From contig NZ_WHVW01000012.1 in assembly GCF_009651005.1 (NCBI RefSeq), forward strand, positions 1 through 64,000: 64,000 nucleotides of DNA, given 5' to 3'. The translations under genes were made by a program, and so were the position numbers. Positions 49,113-57,872 of this stretch are shown here, piece by piece. This stretch comes from Sporosarcina obsidiansis. GTDB taxonomy: Bacteria; Bacillota; Bacilli; Bacillales_A; Planococcaceae. Every line of letters begins with the position of its first letter. Within the stretch, counting starts at the first letter, position 1. A model generated the notes under the pieces. It saw only the letters and a list, made by a program, of their open reading frames with translations, searched no databases and had not been told where the DNA came from.

Positions 49113-50000
49113 TCATCTTAAAAAGTCGACCAATGAAGGCTGAATAATTCTAGCGCCAACTGAAAGAGATGCACGGTGAATCGATTCAGATGTGATCATT
49201 TCTGTGATAACTTTTTCATAGTCGATGTCTTCGTTTTCAGACCGTTGCTTCTTTGCTGCTCCTTCTTGCACTTGTAGACGGTTATCCATCAGTTCTGCAC
49301 GATTCGAACGGGCACCAATATCTGCTCTACTAGTAAGCACTCTATCCATTAATTTGTCGATATTCGAAATCGCCTGACCAAAATCTACATTATCCTCGAA
49401 CTCATCATTTACCTTTGCGTTGATATCTTTAAAGATATCATCGATTGCTTTAAATGTGTCCGCAGCTTTCGTGTTGACACGCAAACTTACGCCATCGAAC
49501 ACTTCAATCTCAACATCTTTTTTAAACGAATCGCCAACTTCATATTCATCGGTCTCTTTATTGTACAACGGCTTATCTGTCATATTCCCACTAAAAATAT
49601 ACTTATCCCCAACTTTCGTGTTTGCCAAGTCTTGAAGCTGTTTTTGCATTTCCTCAAGCTCAATCTTGATTTTATCTCGATCTTCTTTTGTCATCGCACC
49701 ACTATTCGCAGCGTTCGTCGCAAGTTCCTTCGCACGGTGTAGTACTTGTCCTACACCATCTAACGCATCATCCGAACTATCTAGCCAGTTATTCACTTCT
49801 CCTAAGTTCTTCTGGAATTGTGCAACTTTGTCAACAGTCATACCATAACCAAGACTTTTCATGACAACCACTGGATCATCGGATGGACGGTTCACTTTTT
49901 TCCCGGAGCTTAGCTGTTCTTGCAGTTTCCCCATTTTATTATAGCTACTAGATAAGTTACGCAGCATATTATTGGATAACATTGATTGTGTTACACGCAT
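49113..50000 (-). CDS. flgL: Hook-filament junction protein FlgL
   Basis: FlgL (HAP3) joins the hook-associated zone to the filament. The 295 residues have a flagellin-like N-terminus (MRVTQSMLSNNMLRNLSSSY; LSSGKKVNRPSDDP) and a C-terminal helix (DYEKVITEMITSESIHRASL). ATG 50000 has AAGGAGG upstream. It follows flgK after 19 nt. Confidence 0.95.
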   Translation of the reverse strand: MRVTQSMLSNNMLRNLSSSYNKMGKLQEQLSSGKKVNRPSDDPVVVMKSLGYGMTVDKVAQFQKNLGEVNNWLDSSDDALDGVGQVLHRAKELATNAANSGAMTKEDRDKIKIELEEMQKQLQDLANTKVGDKYIFSGNMTDKPLYNKETDEYEVGDSFKKDVEIEVFDGVSLRVNTKAADTFKAIDDIFKDINAKVNDEFEDNVDFGQAISNIDKLMDRVLTSRADIGARSNRAELMDNRLQVQEGAAKKQRSENEDIDYEKVITEMITSESIHRASLSVGARIIQPSLVDFLR

Positions 50001-50019
50001 TATCGTAATTCCTCCTTCA

Positions 50020-51600
50020 TTATCTACCGACGACGCCCATGCCGTTGATGATTTTATCGAGTGTTTCATCCATCACAGTGACCATACGAGCAGATGCATT
50101 GTATGCTTGCTGGAAACGAATCATATCGGTCATTTCTTCATCAAGTGAAACAGAACTGATAGAGTCTCGACGGTTAGAAACGGCTCCTAAAAGCGTCATA
50201 GAGTTTTCCGTCATTTTGATAGCTTGTTCACCTTTTACTCCGAGCTCTCCAATAGTCTGAGCGTAGAAACCTTGTACACTTGAGCCGCCTAAGCCGTCCA
50301 GTTTATTGAAAAGGGCATCCCCTAATTTTTTGGCATTGTCCCCATTTCCCACTTCCGGATTGGTTGTTGGGTCTGCCGGGTCATATGGTGCAGAAGATGA
50401 TGCTGCTACCTTGTTAGGGTTTTTTACAATATTGATATTTACTTGAATATCACTTGCACTAATAATCCCACCACTTGAAACAAAAAAGTCTTCTCCTTGT
50501 TTCCCCTCTAAATCAGTCGCATATGATGGTGGAGTACCATTCGGATCTCCCTTATGAACTTTATTGAACTCCTTAGCAAACTCTTCTGCCATCTTATCCA
50601 ACTTTTTGAGCATGTCAGGATAAAGTCCTTTGACATTACCGTCTGCATCTTGAAAGCCATAGGAGTCGACAAGAGATTTCAATTCTCCACTTGACTGCAT
50701 GTTTGCAACAGTTAGTTGACCAGTTCCTGCTGCGACCGGACCGCCACTAAATGTAAATCCTGTTATCGGATCAGGAAATTCCCCGTCAACAACACCATCC
50801 ACAGACACTGTTGCAAATTCTTTTTTCTGCACTACCGTAATAGGTTCACCATTCGTCTTGATTTTCACTGTCACAGTACCTTCGGCAATTGCAAGTGCAC
50901 GTCCGCCAGTCTTTTCATAACTGACTTCGATAGGCACATAAGTTGCTAGCTGATCCAGTAAGCCGTCACGGGCATCATATAAATCGTTCGGTAAGTAGCC
51001 GTTCGGTTCAACTTCAGATATTTGGCGGTTTAGTTCACCAATTTGCTTGAGAATGGAGTTAATATTTGTAGCAGAAACGTCTATTTCCGTTCCTATATTG
51101 TTTTTAATTTCAGATAGTGATTTATGAATATATTTGAATGAGTCTGCTACTGCCACACCTCGTTCAACGACAACCGCTCTAGCTCCCCCATTCTCAGGGT
51201 TTGTTGCAAGCGTCTGCAACGCCTGCCAAAAGTCGCTTAACGATTGCTGAAGTCCATACTTAGATGGCTCCGCTAATACATCTTCCATTTGAGAGATAGC
51301 TTTTGTCTGAGATTCCCAATAACCAAGCTTATTCGACTCATCACGATATTGCTTATCCACAAACCCATCCCGAATCCGCTGAATAGACCCAGCCTCAACA
51401 CCAGTTCCGAGGAACCCCGGCATCGTCCCTGCATTAATACCTACCCCCGGAAATCCAGAAGTAGCCTGCATATTCACCCGTTGTCTTGAATATCCCAGTG
51501 TATTCGCATTACTAATATTATGTCCTGTCGTATAAAGAGCGGATTGCTGTGTGTACAATCCGCGTTTGCTTGTTTCTAAACCCATAAATGTCGAGCGCAT
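50020..51600 (-). CDS. flgK: Hook-filament junction protein FlgK
   Basis: FlgK (HAP1), 526 residues, sits between hook and FlgL. The N-terminus has STFMGLETSKRGLYTQQSAL and the rod/hook signature GHNISNANTLGYSRQ. The C-terminus has VSLDEEMTDMIRFQQAYNAS, common to the flagellar rod-hook family. AAGGAGGAC precedes the ATG. Confidence 0.96.
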   Translation of the reverse strand: MRSTFMGLETSKRGLYTQQSALYTTGHNISNANTLGYSRQRVNMQATSGFPGVGINAGTMPGFLGTGVEAGSIQRIRDGFVDKQYRDESNKLGYWESQTKAISQMEDVLAEPSKYGLQQSLSDFWQALQTLATNPENGGARAVVVERGVAVADSFKYIHKSLSEIKNNIGTEIDVSATNINSILKQIGELNRQISEVEPNGYLPNDLYDARDGLLDQLATYVPIEVSYEKTGGRALAIAEGTVTVKIKTNGEPITVVQKKEFATVSVDGVVDGEFPDPITGFTFSGGPVAAGTGQLTVANMQSSGELKSLVDSYGFQDADGNVKGLYPDMLKKLDKMAEEFAKEFNKVHKGDPNGTPPSYATDLEGKQGEDFFVSSGGIISASDIQVNINIVKNPNKVAASSSAPYDPADPTTNPEVGNGDNAKKLGDALFNKLDGLGGSSVQGFYAQTIGELGVKGEQAIKMTENSMTLLGAVSNRRDSISSVSLDEEMTDMIRFQQAYNASARMVTVMDETLDKIINGMGVVGR

Positions 51601-51612
51601 GTTGTGTCCTCC

Positions 51613-52116
51613 TTAGGCTTGGGAGTCGAATGAGGAGAGCTTTGGTTTCGCTCCGTTCGACTGACCCTGTACTTCGTTTTTTGAATAGTTGACGGTTTCC
51701 GGACGCGGACGGACCATGTCCAGCGATAGATTCACAAATTGAAGAGATTGATAGGTCATTTGCTGGTTGAGTTCGTTTTGCTGTTTCAACTCATGAATCG
51801 CATGCAGGAGACGGTCCTTCGCCTCTGCTAACTGTTGTTTGTCCGGTTCGTTGGTCAGTTCAATTAATTGCGTCATTGTTGGTTCAGCAGGGACTGGACG
51901 TCCTTGTTCAGTCAAATACTGCTTCACTGTATTTACGCGTTGTTGGTCCATTTGCACAATGGCCGCTAGATGGGCTTGCTCCTCTTTCAACAGTTGGTCA
52001 ATCCCGTTGATATCTCCACTTTTCAGCAGTGCGGTCTTGTCGCTTGCAAGACGGAGCAGGCTCATATGCAGTTTTTCTAGGTGATTGAGCGTTGTTAAAA
52101 TCGGTTCAATGGACAT
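51613..52116 (-). CDS. flgN: Flagellar chaperone FlgN
   Basis: A 167-residue helical export chaperone for FlgK and FlgL. It has LNHLEKLHMSLLRLASDKTA and the tail QMTYQSLQFVNLSLDMVRP. It lies between flgM and flgK, as yvyG does in B. subtilis. Identification is by length, helical pattern and gene order. Confidence 0.88.
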   Translation of the reverse strand: MSIEPILTTLNHLEKLHMSLLRLASDKTALLKSGDINGIDQLLKEEQAHLAAIVQMDQQRVNTVKQYLTEQGRPVPAEPTMTQLIELTNEPDKQQLAEAKDRLLHAIHELKQQNELNQQMTYQSLQFVNLSLDMVRPRPETVNYSKNEVQGQSNGAKPKLSSFDSQA

Positions 52117-52134
52117 GGATCTTCCTACTTTCTA

Positions 52135-52401
52135 TTACAACTTGTTGAAATAAGATAGCATGTTCGAAGCGAGTTTCTTAGCGTCTACTTGATAGTCGCC
52201 GGACTGCACTTGTGATTTTAGTTGTTGGACGCGTTGCTGGCGTTCCGTTTCGATCGGAGTCGTAGCGGATAGCTTTTTCGCTTCCGATGAAATTTCTAGC
52301 TTATCTGTCTTGAACGGATTGGATTGTTTCGCTTGATCGACTTTCATTTGCTGATTGCGGTATGGATTAACCGCGGGTGTATTAAATCTCTCTACTTTCA
52401 T
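52135..52401 (-). CDS. flgM: Anti-sigma-D factor FlgM
   Basis: FlgM holds SigD inactive until the hook-basal body is complete and FlgM is removed. The 88 residues end with VQSGDYQVDAKKLASNMLSY, the SigD-binding helix region typical of FlgM, and begin with a flexible segment. It is the first gene after a strong SigD promoter, giving a negative feedback loop, and leads the flgM-flgN-flgK-flgL unit. Confidence 0.93.
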   Translation of the reverse strand: MKVERFNTPAVNPYRNQQMKVDQAKQSNPFKTDKLEISSEAKKLSATTPIETERQQRVQQLKSQVQSGDYQVDAKKLASNMLSYFNKL

Positions 52402-52447
52402 AGGTCTCGCTCCTTTCGTATTGACACTTTATATAGGTACTACTCTT

Positions 52448-52474
52448 TATTTCGGCAGATTCTTAAAAACGTTT
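52448..52474 (-). promoter_or_regulatory. SigD promoter of flgM-flgNKL
   Basis: TAAA (52474-52471), 15-nt spacer, GCCGAAAT (52455-52448). Confidence 0.8.
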
Positions 52475-52488
52475 AGAGTCTTTCGGAC

Positions 52489-52519
52489 GAAAAAACGAGC
52501 AGTACGATCTGCTCGTTTT
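52489..52519. terminator. Bidirectional terminator between yvyF and flgM
   Basis: AAAAACGAGCAG-TACGAT-CTGCTCGTTTTT, a perfect 12-bp stem. It separates the degV-comF-yvyF transcript from the SigD-driven flg genes. Confidence 0.9.
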
Positions 52520-52582
52520 TAGCTTGTAAGTAAAAGATATGGGAAGCGGATCAGTAACGTTGATCTTCCTGGAGTGAACTTT

Positions 52583-52646
52583 GCCGCGGGCTCACACGAA
52601 GTGAGTCATGCAACCGTTGCCGCAGGACGCGGCGAACTTAGGTTGC
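52583..52646 (-). other. Structured element with mutually exclusive stems
   Basis: Three short helices are visible: CTCAC-ACGAA-GTGAG (52591-52605), GCAACC/GGTTGC (52610-52615 with 52641-52646), and nested GCCGC-AGGAC-GCGGC (52619-52633). An alternative pair GCCGCG (52583-52588) with CGCGGC (52628-52633) would disrupt the last one. It lies in the 316-nt gene-free stretch between yvyF and flgM, just before the terminator in transcript order. It may be an attenuator-type RNA or a dispersed genomic repeat; I cannot tell which. Confidence 0.45.
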
Positions 52647-52717
52647 CTTCCACAACGACCAACTATCGTATTCCCTTGATAAGGGCATAATAACTCAACG
52701 ATAAATATTATGCTAAC

Positions 52718-53137
52718 TTAACGTTTGCGGTCTGATTGTGAATAATAAGTTGCGCGATCGCGTTCTTTTAATGCTTCTCGCAATTCGACCGCCGCATCAT
52801 GCGTGTTCAATTCCTGTTTGATCTCGTCCGTACATTTCGCACACAGTTTCCCAGTATTCGTTAGCGCGCCACACTTATCGCATGGATAACCAAGGTTAGG
52901 GAATAACGCGGGCTGTAGTCTTCCTTTGCGCACCCAACGATGCAGTAAGCTTTCGGACACGCCTGTTGCCTCGACGATTCGGTCAATATTTGCGGCACGG
53001 TTTTCGCGCTTACGCAAGAATCGATAGACTGTTTCATACATTTTTTCTTCATCCATCTGACACTTGGCACAGACTTCTCGGACGCCTGTATAATTAAAAA
53101 ATTCTCCGCATGTCGGACAATGTTTCAGTTCCGCCAT
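52718..53137 (-). CDS. yvyF: YvyF-type flagellar operon protein
   Basis: A 139-residue protein with two zinc-ribbon-like parts: CPTCGEFF...CAKC near the N-terminus and CDKCGAL...CAKC near residues 89-105. A short HTH-like stretch lies between (ANIDRIVEATGVSESLLHRW). It belongs to the TIGR03826 family of flagellar-operon proteins between comF and flgM. The role is not established; regulation is suggested. It lies 6 nt after comFC. Confidence 0.88.
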   Translation of the reverse strand: MAELKHCPTCGEFFNYTGVREVCAKCQMDEEKMYETVYRFLRKRENRAANIDRIVEATGVSESLLHRWVRKGRLQPALFPNLGYPCDKCGALTNTGKLCAKCTDEIKQELNTHDAAVELREALKERDRATYYSQSDRKR

Positions 53138-53143
53138 AGTTCA

Positions 53144-53761
53144 TCACTTCTTTCCTGTAGGTCTAAATAAGGTGACTGCCTCCACACGCACTGCTCCCGC
53201 TTGCTTTAGTGTCCGAGCGGCATGTCGCAATGTGGTGCCAGTCGTATAGATATCATCAACGAGCACATAAATGGCCTCATTACTAGGTATATCGGCTTTC
53301 ACTTCAAATAATTCAGTCATTGCGAGGCGTTCAGCTCGTGTTTTTTCACCCATCACAGATTCAGTCGTTTTGTGAAGGAGTTGTTCGTACGGAATGCCTG
53401 CTGCATCAAGCAATGCATCTACTTGCGCAAAGGTCCGTTTTGCTTTATTCGCTGGGTGCATTGGGATCGGCACGATAATCTTTTTTGAATTCTTTAGTAC
53501 ATTTCGTAAGTCACTCGCAAATACTTGCGCTAATGCTATGTCTTGCAGAAATTTAAACTGATGCAGAAATTCGCGTGCTTGTTCATTATATGCATACAGC
53601 GAATGAATGGAATCGACCCATTCGTCCTCTACCGTACTGTCGATTCTTTCAAACAATGCTAGACAAGGTGGACAGACAGGTGACGACTTCGAAATGCCAA
53701 GAAACTGTTGCCATGTCGGCTGGTCGTCAAGCGGTTTCTCGCATAATAAACAGCCGTTCAT
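53144..53761 (-). CDS. comFC: ComFC amidophosphoribosyltransferase-like competence protein
   Basis: A 205-residue ComFC/GntX-family protein needed for efficient transformation, interacting with ComFA. An N-terminal zinc motif (CLLCEKPL...CPPC) and the PRPP-binding phosphoribosyltransferase loop YVLVDDIYTTGTTLRHA are present. It overlaps comFA by 4 nt. comFB, which lies between comFA and comFC in B. subtilis, is absent here and found at 58702. Confidence 0.95.
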   Translation of the reverse strand: MNGCLLCEKPLDDQPTWQQFLGISKSSPVCPPCLALFERIDSTVEDEWVDSIHSLYAYNEQAREFLHQFKFLQDIALAQVFASDLRNVLKNSKKIIVPIPMHPANKAKRTFAQVDALLDAAGIPYEQLLHKTTESVMGEKTRAERLAMTELFEVKADIPSNEAIYVLVDDIYTTGTTLRHAARTLKQAGAVRVEAVTLFRPTGKK

Positions 53762-55128
53762 TGGAGAATCTCCTGCTTGTTGAGCTTGCGGATTTCGCGT
53801 TTTGCTTCGTCCATTGCGTTCGTGATGCCTTGATGGAACAGCACGAAATCCCCAGCAGTATGGGGAACGGAGCGCCCCACTCTGCCCCCGATCTGAATTA
53901 GAGCACCTTTATTGAAAATAGTTTGCTCTGCACCGACAACCGCCACTTGCACGTTCGGGATCGTAATGCCGCGCTCCAAGATGGTCGTGGTGAGTAGCCC
54001 GGGGATCTCTTTCTTCCTCAACATTTGCACGCGCTCTTTCCGATCGGCGTGCTCCGCGTGGACAGCGCAAATCCGTTCGTCTAGCTGCTGAAATAGCGGT
54101 TCTGCGATTTCCATTAGCTCGATCTGATGGAAAAAGATCAGGAATGGTTGTTGATTTTCTAGACGTTCTTTCGTCCACTGCAATAGTTTCTTAGGTATGC
54201 GTTTCTTTTTCAGTTGCTTTTCATAATTCCAAAGTGTCTCGTTACGTGGCTCGGGCAGTGGCTTGCCGTGATAACGCCTCGCAAGGATGGAAATATTGCC
54301 TTGCTTTTTATTCATCGCGAGTAGTTGCGCAGAAGGCGTGGCGGTGACGAAATGAATCGGCGCGCTTGGCTTTACCGCTTTTTTCACGGCTCGTTGCAGT
54401 GTTTCGTCTGCAGTGTATGGGAATGCATCCGCTTCATCTACGAAGATTGCGTCGAATGCTTCGTGGAAACGGTATAGTTGATGGGTCGTCGCAAGAATGA
54501 GCTGTGCATCGAAACGTTCGACTTCAGCCCCTCCGTATAGCGCCTCGATTACAGTGTCAGGAAATGCCGCTTGTAGACGCGGCAAAAGTTCGAGAATGAC
54601 ATCCACTCGCGGTGCCGCCAGACAAACCCGTTTACCTTCATTCAGTAAGTAATGAATTGGTTGAAACAACATCTCTGTCTTACCCGAACCGCAAACTGCA
54701 TAGAGTAAATGGGAAATGCCTTGCTTTGTACTATCGAGTAGTTCGTTTGTTGCTTTCTCCTGTGACGGTGTCAAATTCCCTTGCCAGTTCATGCGGTGGT
54801 CTGTCGGATAGGCAGGCGCTTGTCCTGTCCAAACAAGTAGTTCTGAGCAACTAGAAACACGCCCCATTTTAAGGCAGTTACGACAGTATGCGCACGTTGT
54901 TTCACATTGCGCACATTGGAATATTGTGAATGGTGATGGATTCTCATTTAGACAACGGTTGCATTGATACTGTTTTCCGTGCCAAGTAGGCTTTTCAATA
55001 ACACCTTTCATCGTCTGAATCCATCCCTGATCAATGGCTTCGTCGATCTTTTCTGTTGGAAACGGCATTACATGACGCAGCCAAATACGGCCTGCCAAGA
55101 ATTGCTGAATTTCTTCGTAAACGGCCAT
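53758..55128 (-). CDS. comFA: ComFA DNA translocation helicase
   Basis: A 456-residue DEAD-box-like ATPase that helps drive single-stranded DNA uptake. It has a four-Cys zinc cluster (CNRC...CAQC...CAYCRNC, about 55-85), Walker A AVCGSGKTE, the box VDEADAF, TATPS and the helicase C-terminal motif IGGRVGRS. It is somewhat shorter at the N-terminus than some homologues but complete in motifs. It starts 12 nt after degV and is probably cotranscribed. Confidence 0.95.
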   Translation of the reverse strand: MAVYEEIQQFLAGRIWLRHVMPFPTEKIDEAIDQGWIQTMKGVIEKPTWHGKQYQCNRCLNENPSPFTIFQCAQCETTCAYCRNCLKMGRVSSCSELLVWTGQAPAYPTDHRMNWQGNLTPSQEKATNELLDSTKQGISHLLYAVCGSGKTEMLFQPIHYLLNEGKRVCLAAPRVDVILELLPRLQAAFPDTVIEALYGGAEVERFDAQLILATTHQLYRFHEAFDAIFVDEADAFPYTADETLQRAVKKAVKPSAPIHFVTATPSAQLLAMNKKQGNISILARRYHGKPLPEPRNETLWNYEKQLKKKRIPKKLLQWTKERLENQQPFLIFFHQIELMEIAEPLFQQLDERICAVHAEHADRKERVQMLRKKEIPGLLTTTILERGITIPNVQVAVVGAEQTIFNKGALIQIGGRVGRSVPHTAGDFVLFHQGITNAMDEAKREIRKLNKQEILQ

Positions 55129-55140
55129 AAGATTCCTCCC

Positions 55141-55989
55141 TTACGTTCCGCGCCGTTTCACCCAGCCGAGTCCCATGGCCCCTTCGCCGAGGTGCGTGCC
55201 GATGACCGGGCCGAAATGGCTAACCGTGAAATCGACGTTCGGATGTTTTTTCTCAAGTATTTCTTTCCATTCTATCGCTTCTTCATAGCGATTCGCATGA
55301 ATGACCGCTGCATCGAGCAACTGGTCTTTCGCATCTTCCGCCAATAAATCCGCGATACGTTTCATTGCTTTTTTCGTTGTGCGAATTTTTTCAAACGGCA
55401 CGATGACTTTATCTTCGAAGTGTAAGATCGGCTTCACTTGCAGCAAACCGCCAACAATCGCTTGCGCACCGGAAAGTCGACCGCCACGTTGCAGATGTGA
55501 GAGGTCGTCCACCATGAAATACGCCTTCAATGTCTTTTTCATTTTAGTTAATTCTTCTATAATGGCGTCCGGCTCTGCACCTTCATTTGCCATTTGCGCT
55601 GCCCGCATGACGTAGAAACCTTGAGGGCAAGCAGAAATTTCGGAATCAAACGGAATCACGTCGATTCCTTCTACCATCTCACCAGCCTGAACCGCACCCA
55701 TATACGTGCCGCTAATACCACTTGATAGATGAATCGAAATAATCGCATCGTAATCTTGCTTGAGCTGTTCGTATAATGCTTCGAAGTCACCGATGGCTGG
55801 TTGAGAGGTCTTCGGAAGTGGGCCTTTTCCGCGCACCAATTCATAGAATGCGTCCGTCGTCAAATCCACTTCTTCTGCAAACGCTTTGCCTTCAATCGTC
55901 ACCACTAAAGGGATGGTGTGAATTCCAAGTTCTTCTTTTATATCATCCGGCACATACGCCGTACTATCTGTCACAATCGCTGTTTTCAC
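55141..55989 (-). CDS. degV: DegV family fatty-acid-binding protein
   Basis: A 282-residue DegV-domain protein (FakB type). These proteins carry a fatty acid between two lobes; some deliver it to the FakA kinase. It has the N-terminal TAIVTDSTAYVPDD, SSGISGTYMGAV in the ligand pocket and HFGPVIGTHLGEGAMG near the C-terminus. The place upstream of comFA matches degV of B. subtilis. It follows the gene-free repeat region 56084-56266. Confidence 0.93.
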   Translation of the reverse strand: MKTAIVTDSTAYVPDDIKEELGIHTIPLVVTIEGKAFAEEVDLTTDAFYELVRGKGPLPKTSQPAIGDFEALYEQLKQDYDAIISIHLSSGISGTYMGAVQAGEMVEGIDVIPFDSEISACPQGFYVMRAAQMANEGAEPDAIIEELTKMKKTLKAYFMVDDLSHLQRGGRLSGAQAIVGGLLQVKPILHFEDKVIVPFEKIRTTKKAMKRIADLLAEDAKDQLLDAAVIHANRYEEAIEWKEILEKKHPNVDFTVSHFGPVIGTHLGEGAMGLGWVKRRGT

Positions 55990-56083
55990 ATGATCAACTC
56001 CTGTTTCCTATTCTACCTGAAATTAGTTGAGTTGGCATCTGTGAATTGGAGTAAGGTGGATTGGTTTTGGTGACGGAAGAGGA

Positions 56084-56266
56084 GTTTTTCGCTCGGTAGA
56101 AATTTGTTTTGGAGCGGTTCTTTGAGGTATACGCTCGGTGCAATGTTAGTTTGGATCGGTTTGGAATAGGTATGGATCGGTTCGATGTGGGTTTGGATCG
56201 GTTCGATGTGGGTATGGATCGGTCAGGAGCAGCTTTCGCTCGTTTGTCACGGGTTACGCTCGGTTC
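56084..56266. repeat. Array of 21-bp units (copy B)
   Basis: Nine units. The CGGT (or CGTT) core recurs at 56094, 56115, 56136, 56157, 56178, 56199, 56220, 56241 and 56261, i.e. every 21 bp with one 20-bp step. The consensus is GTWTGGATCGGT plus nine variable bases; units at the ends read TTTCGCTCGGT. It fills the 358-nt gap between degV (minus) and the enoyl-CoA hydratase (plus). Confidence 0.8.
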
Positions 56267-56347
56267 TTTCATCTTTCATCCTGTAATCCCACTACCAATC
56301 ATGCTATCTTGTAAATAGTCCATCCAAAACAGAAAGGGGTTTTGAAG

Positions 56348-57124
56348 ATGCAGGAAATTCATTATGAACAAAAGAATGCGATCGCGTACATCACCTTAAA
56401 TCGACCGGACGCGATGAACGCATTCAACTACAAAATGTTGACCGAACTCGGACAAGTGGTGGAGGCCATACGAATTGATTCTGACATTCGTGCCGTCATT
56501 TTTACGGGGAGTGGAGACCGTGCTTTTAGTGTGGGGGCTGATCTGAAGGAGCGAAAACTGCTGACAGAAGCAAAAGTCAGGCGTAATTTGAACAAAATCG
56601 GTGATGTCTTCACAATGATCGATCATCTACCGCAGCCAACAATCGCAGCTGTCAACGGCTTTGCATTTGGCGGTGGATTGGAACTTGCATTAGCTTGCGA
56701 CTTCCGGATTGCGGCAGACCATGCAGTAATGGGGCTAACAGAAACAGGGCTCGCTATTATTCCGGGCGCTGGTGGTACGCAGCGGTTGCCTCGGCTAATT
56801 GGAGAAGCGAAAGCGTTAGAATTGATTTTAACAGCAAAACGACTCACGGCAGAGGAAGCCCTACAGTATGGTTTATTAACACAAATAGCCCCCACTGACC
56901 AATTAATGGAAACTGTAGAAGCGTTTGTGAATTCATTTTTGGTAAATGGACCTGTTGCCATTCAGCAAGCGAAATTCGCTATCAAGCACGGGATGAATAC
57001 GGACTTGCAGACAGGGCTTGCGATCGAGCGAAAGGCGTATGAAATGACATTACCTACCGAAGATCGGATCGAGGCACTTACTGCTTTTGCAGAAAAGCGT
57101 CCGCCTGTTTATAAAGGGAGATGA
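56348..57124 (+). CDS. Enoyl-CoA hydratase/isomerase family protein
   Basis: A 258-residue crotonase-fold enzyme, probably hydrating 2-enoyl-CoA in fatty-acid or amino-acid degradation. It has the oxyanion-hole GADLKER and VNGFAFGGGLELALACDF, and the second catalytic Glu in MGLTETGLAIIPGAGGTQRL, so both catalytic Glu are present. The ATG at 56348 has AAAGGGG 8 nt upstream. It is monocistronic. No FadR operator like that at 11997 was seen upstream. Confidence 0.92.
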   Translation: MQEIHYEQKNAIAYITLNRPDAMNAFNYKMLTELGQVVEAIRIDSDIRAVIFTGSGDRAFSVGADLKERKLLTEAKVRRNLNKIGDVFTMIDHLPQPTIAAVNGFAFGGGLELALACDFRIAADHAVMGLTETGLAIIPGAGGTQRLPRLIGEAKALELILTAKRLTAEEALQYGLLTQIAPTDQLMETVEAFVNSFLVNGPVAIQQAKFAIKHGMNTDLQTGLAIERKAYEMTLPTEDRIEALTAFAEKRPPVYKGR

Positions 57125-57213
57125 CACCATAATGAAGTAACTGTCCAGAAAATCAATGAATAATGACTTTCTTCTATGGACAGCTTCTTTACTTCTGATC
57201 GTTTCAAAGTTGA

Positions 57214-57338
57214 TGTTTGGAGCGGTGTGGGCTGGGTTTGGCTCGGTCTGATGTAGGTTTGGCTCGGTTCAACAAGACTTTCGCGCGGTGCGAGCAGACT
57301 TTCGCTCGGTTCTACTGTACTTTCGCGCGGTTAGAGCA
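57214..57338. repeat. Array of 21-bp units (copy C)
   Basis: Six units with CGGT at 57223, 57244, 57265, 57286, 57307 and 57328, exactly 21 bp apart. The consensus is TTTSGCKCGGT plus ten variable bases. It lies between the convergent hydratase and FliS-like genes. No clear terminator is seen in the gap. Confidence 0.8.
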
Positions 57339-57360
57339 AAATCTCTCATTGTATAACATT

Positions 57361-57759
57361 TCACAGCACATCCGTCGTAAAACGCTGGCGTCGCTGATTT
57401 TGACGAGCGCTACTCCACGCTTCCAGAAGCTGCTCTACCTGTTCACGGATTTCCGGCAGCAGTTCATAGCGTTTATGTAATTGCACAGTTAATAGACTTT
57501 GATTGATGACCACATATTGCAACACGAGACGTTTGCCTTCTTCGCTTCGATGATCCACTACGCCCATTAGCTCAAATAATACGTATTGGAGCTTTTTCAA
57601 TGGCTCGGAAACGTCAGGGTTGGCTACTCGTTCCGTGGTAGCTTGTGTCTCTACTAGCAAGTTGCTCATTTCACTCAGCAATTGAATAATGGAGTCAATC
57701 GTCGGGGTCGTCGTGCTGGCTGTCGTTTGATAGACTTCAATCGCACGTTTTACGTACAT
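57361..57759 (-). CDS. FliS-like flagellin chaperone paralogue
   Basis: A 132-residue all-helical protein of FliS length. It keeps the FliS outline (Y-Q-T-T-A-S-TTTPTIDSIIQLL in place of NSV-T-TPGELTLML; then helices of matching length ending in VEQLLEAWSSARQ) but identity to the canonical FliS at 5448 is low. The start MYVKRAIEVYQ at 57759 has GGAGTG 7 nt upstream. It is divergent from a second flagellin gene, and both have SigD-like promoters in the 113 nt between them. I infer a dedicated chaperone for that short flagellin. Confidence 0.7.
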   Translation of the reverse strand: MYVKRAIEVYQTTASTTTPTIDSIIQLLSEMSNLLVETQATTERVANPDVSEPLKKLQYVLFELMGVVDHRSEEGKRLVLQYVVINQSLLTVQLHKRYELLPEIREQVEQLLEAWSSARQNQRRQRFTTDVL

Positions 57760-57787
57760 GCGGCTCACTCCAAATGTTTTTCTTTTA

Positions 57788-57831
57788 TTATCGTCCGATT
57801 TCAATTGATTTTGAATGAAATGTGCCGATAT
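57788..57831. promoter_or_regulatory. Interleaved divergent SigD-type promoters
   Basis: Plus strand: TTGA (57805), 15-nt spacer, GCCGATAT (57824-57831), a perfect -10. Minus strand: TCAA (57814-57811), 15-nt spacer, GACGATAA (57795-57788). The two -35 elements lie within 10 bp of each other, so polymerases may compete. Confidence 0.65.
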
Positions 57832-57872
57832 AAAATGGGATATCCAAATGAATAGGTAAAGTAGGTGAAAGG

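Noticed and set aside
53909..54178. 89-codon frame inside comFA
   Set aside because: Same-strand shadow in another frame of a well-supported gene.
56109..56318. Open frame of 69 codons across array B
   Set aside because: Same reason; no start signals and repeat-only composition.
57217..57480. Open frame of 87 codons across array C
   Set aside because: It runs from the repeat into the antisense of the FliS-like gene; not a gene.
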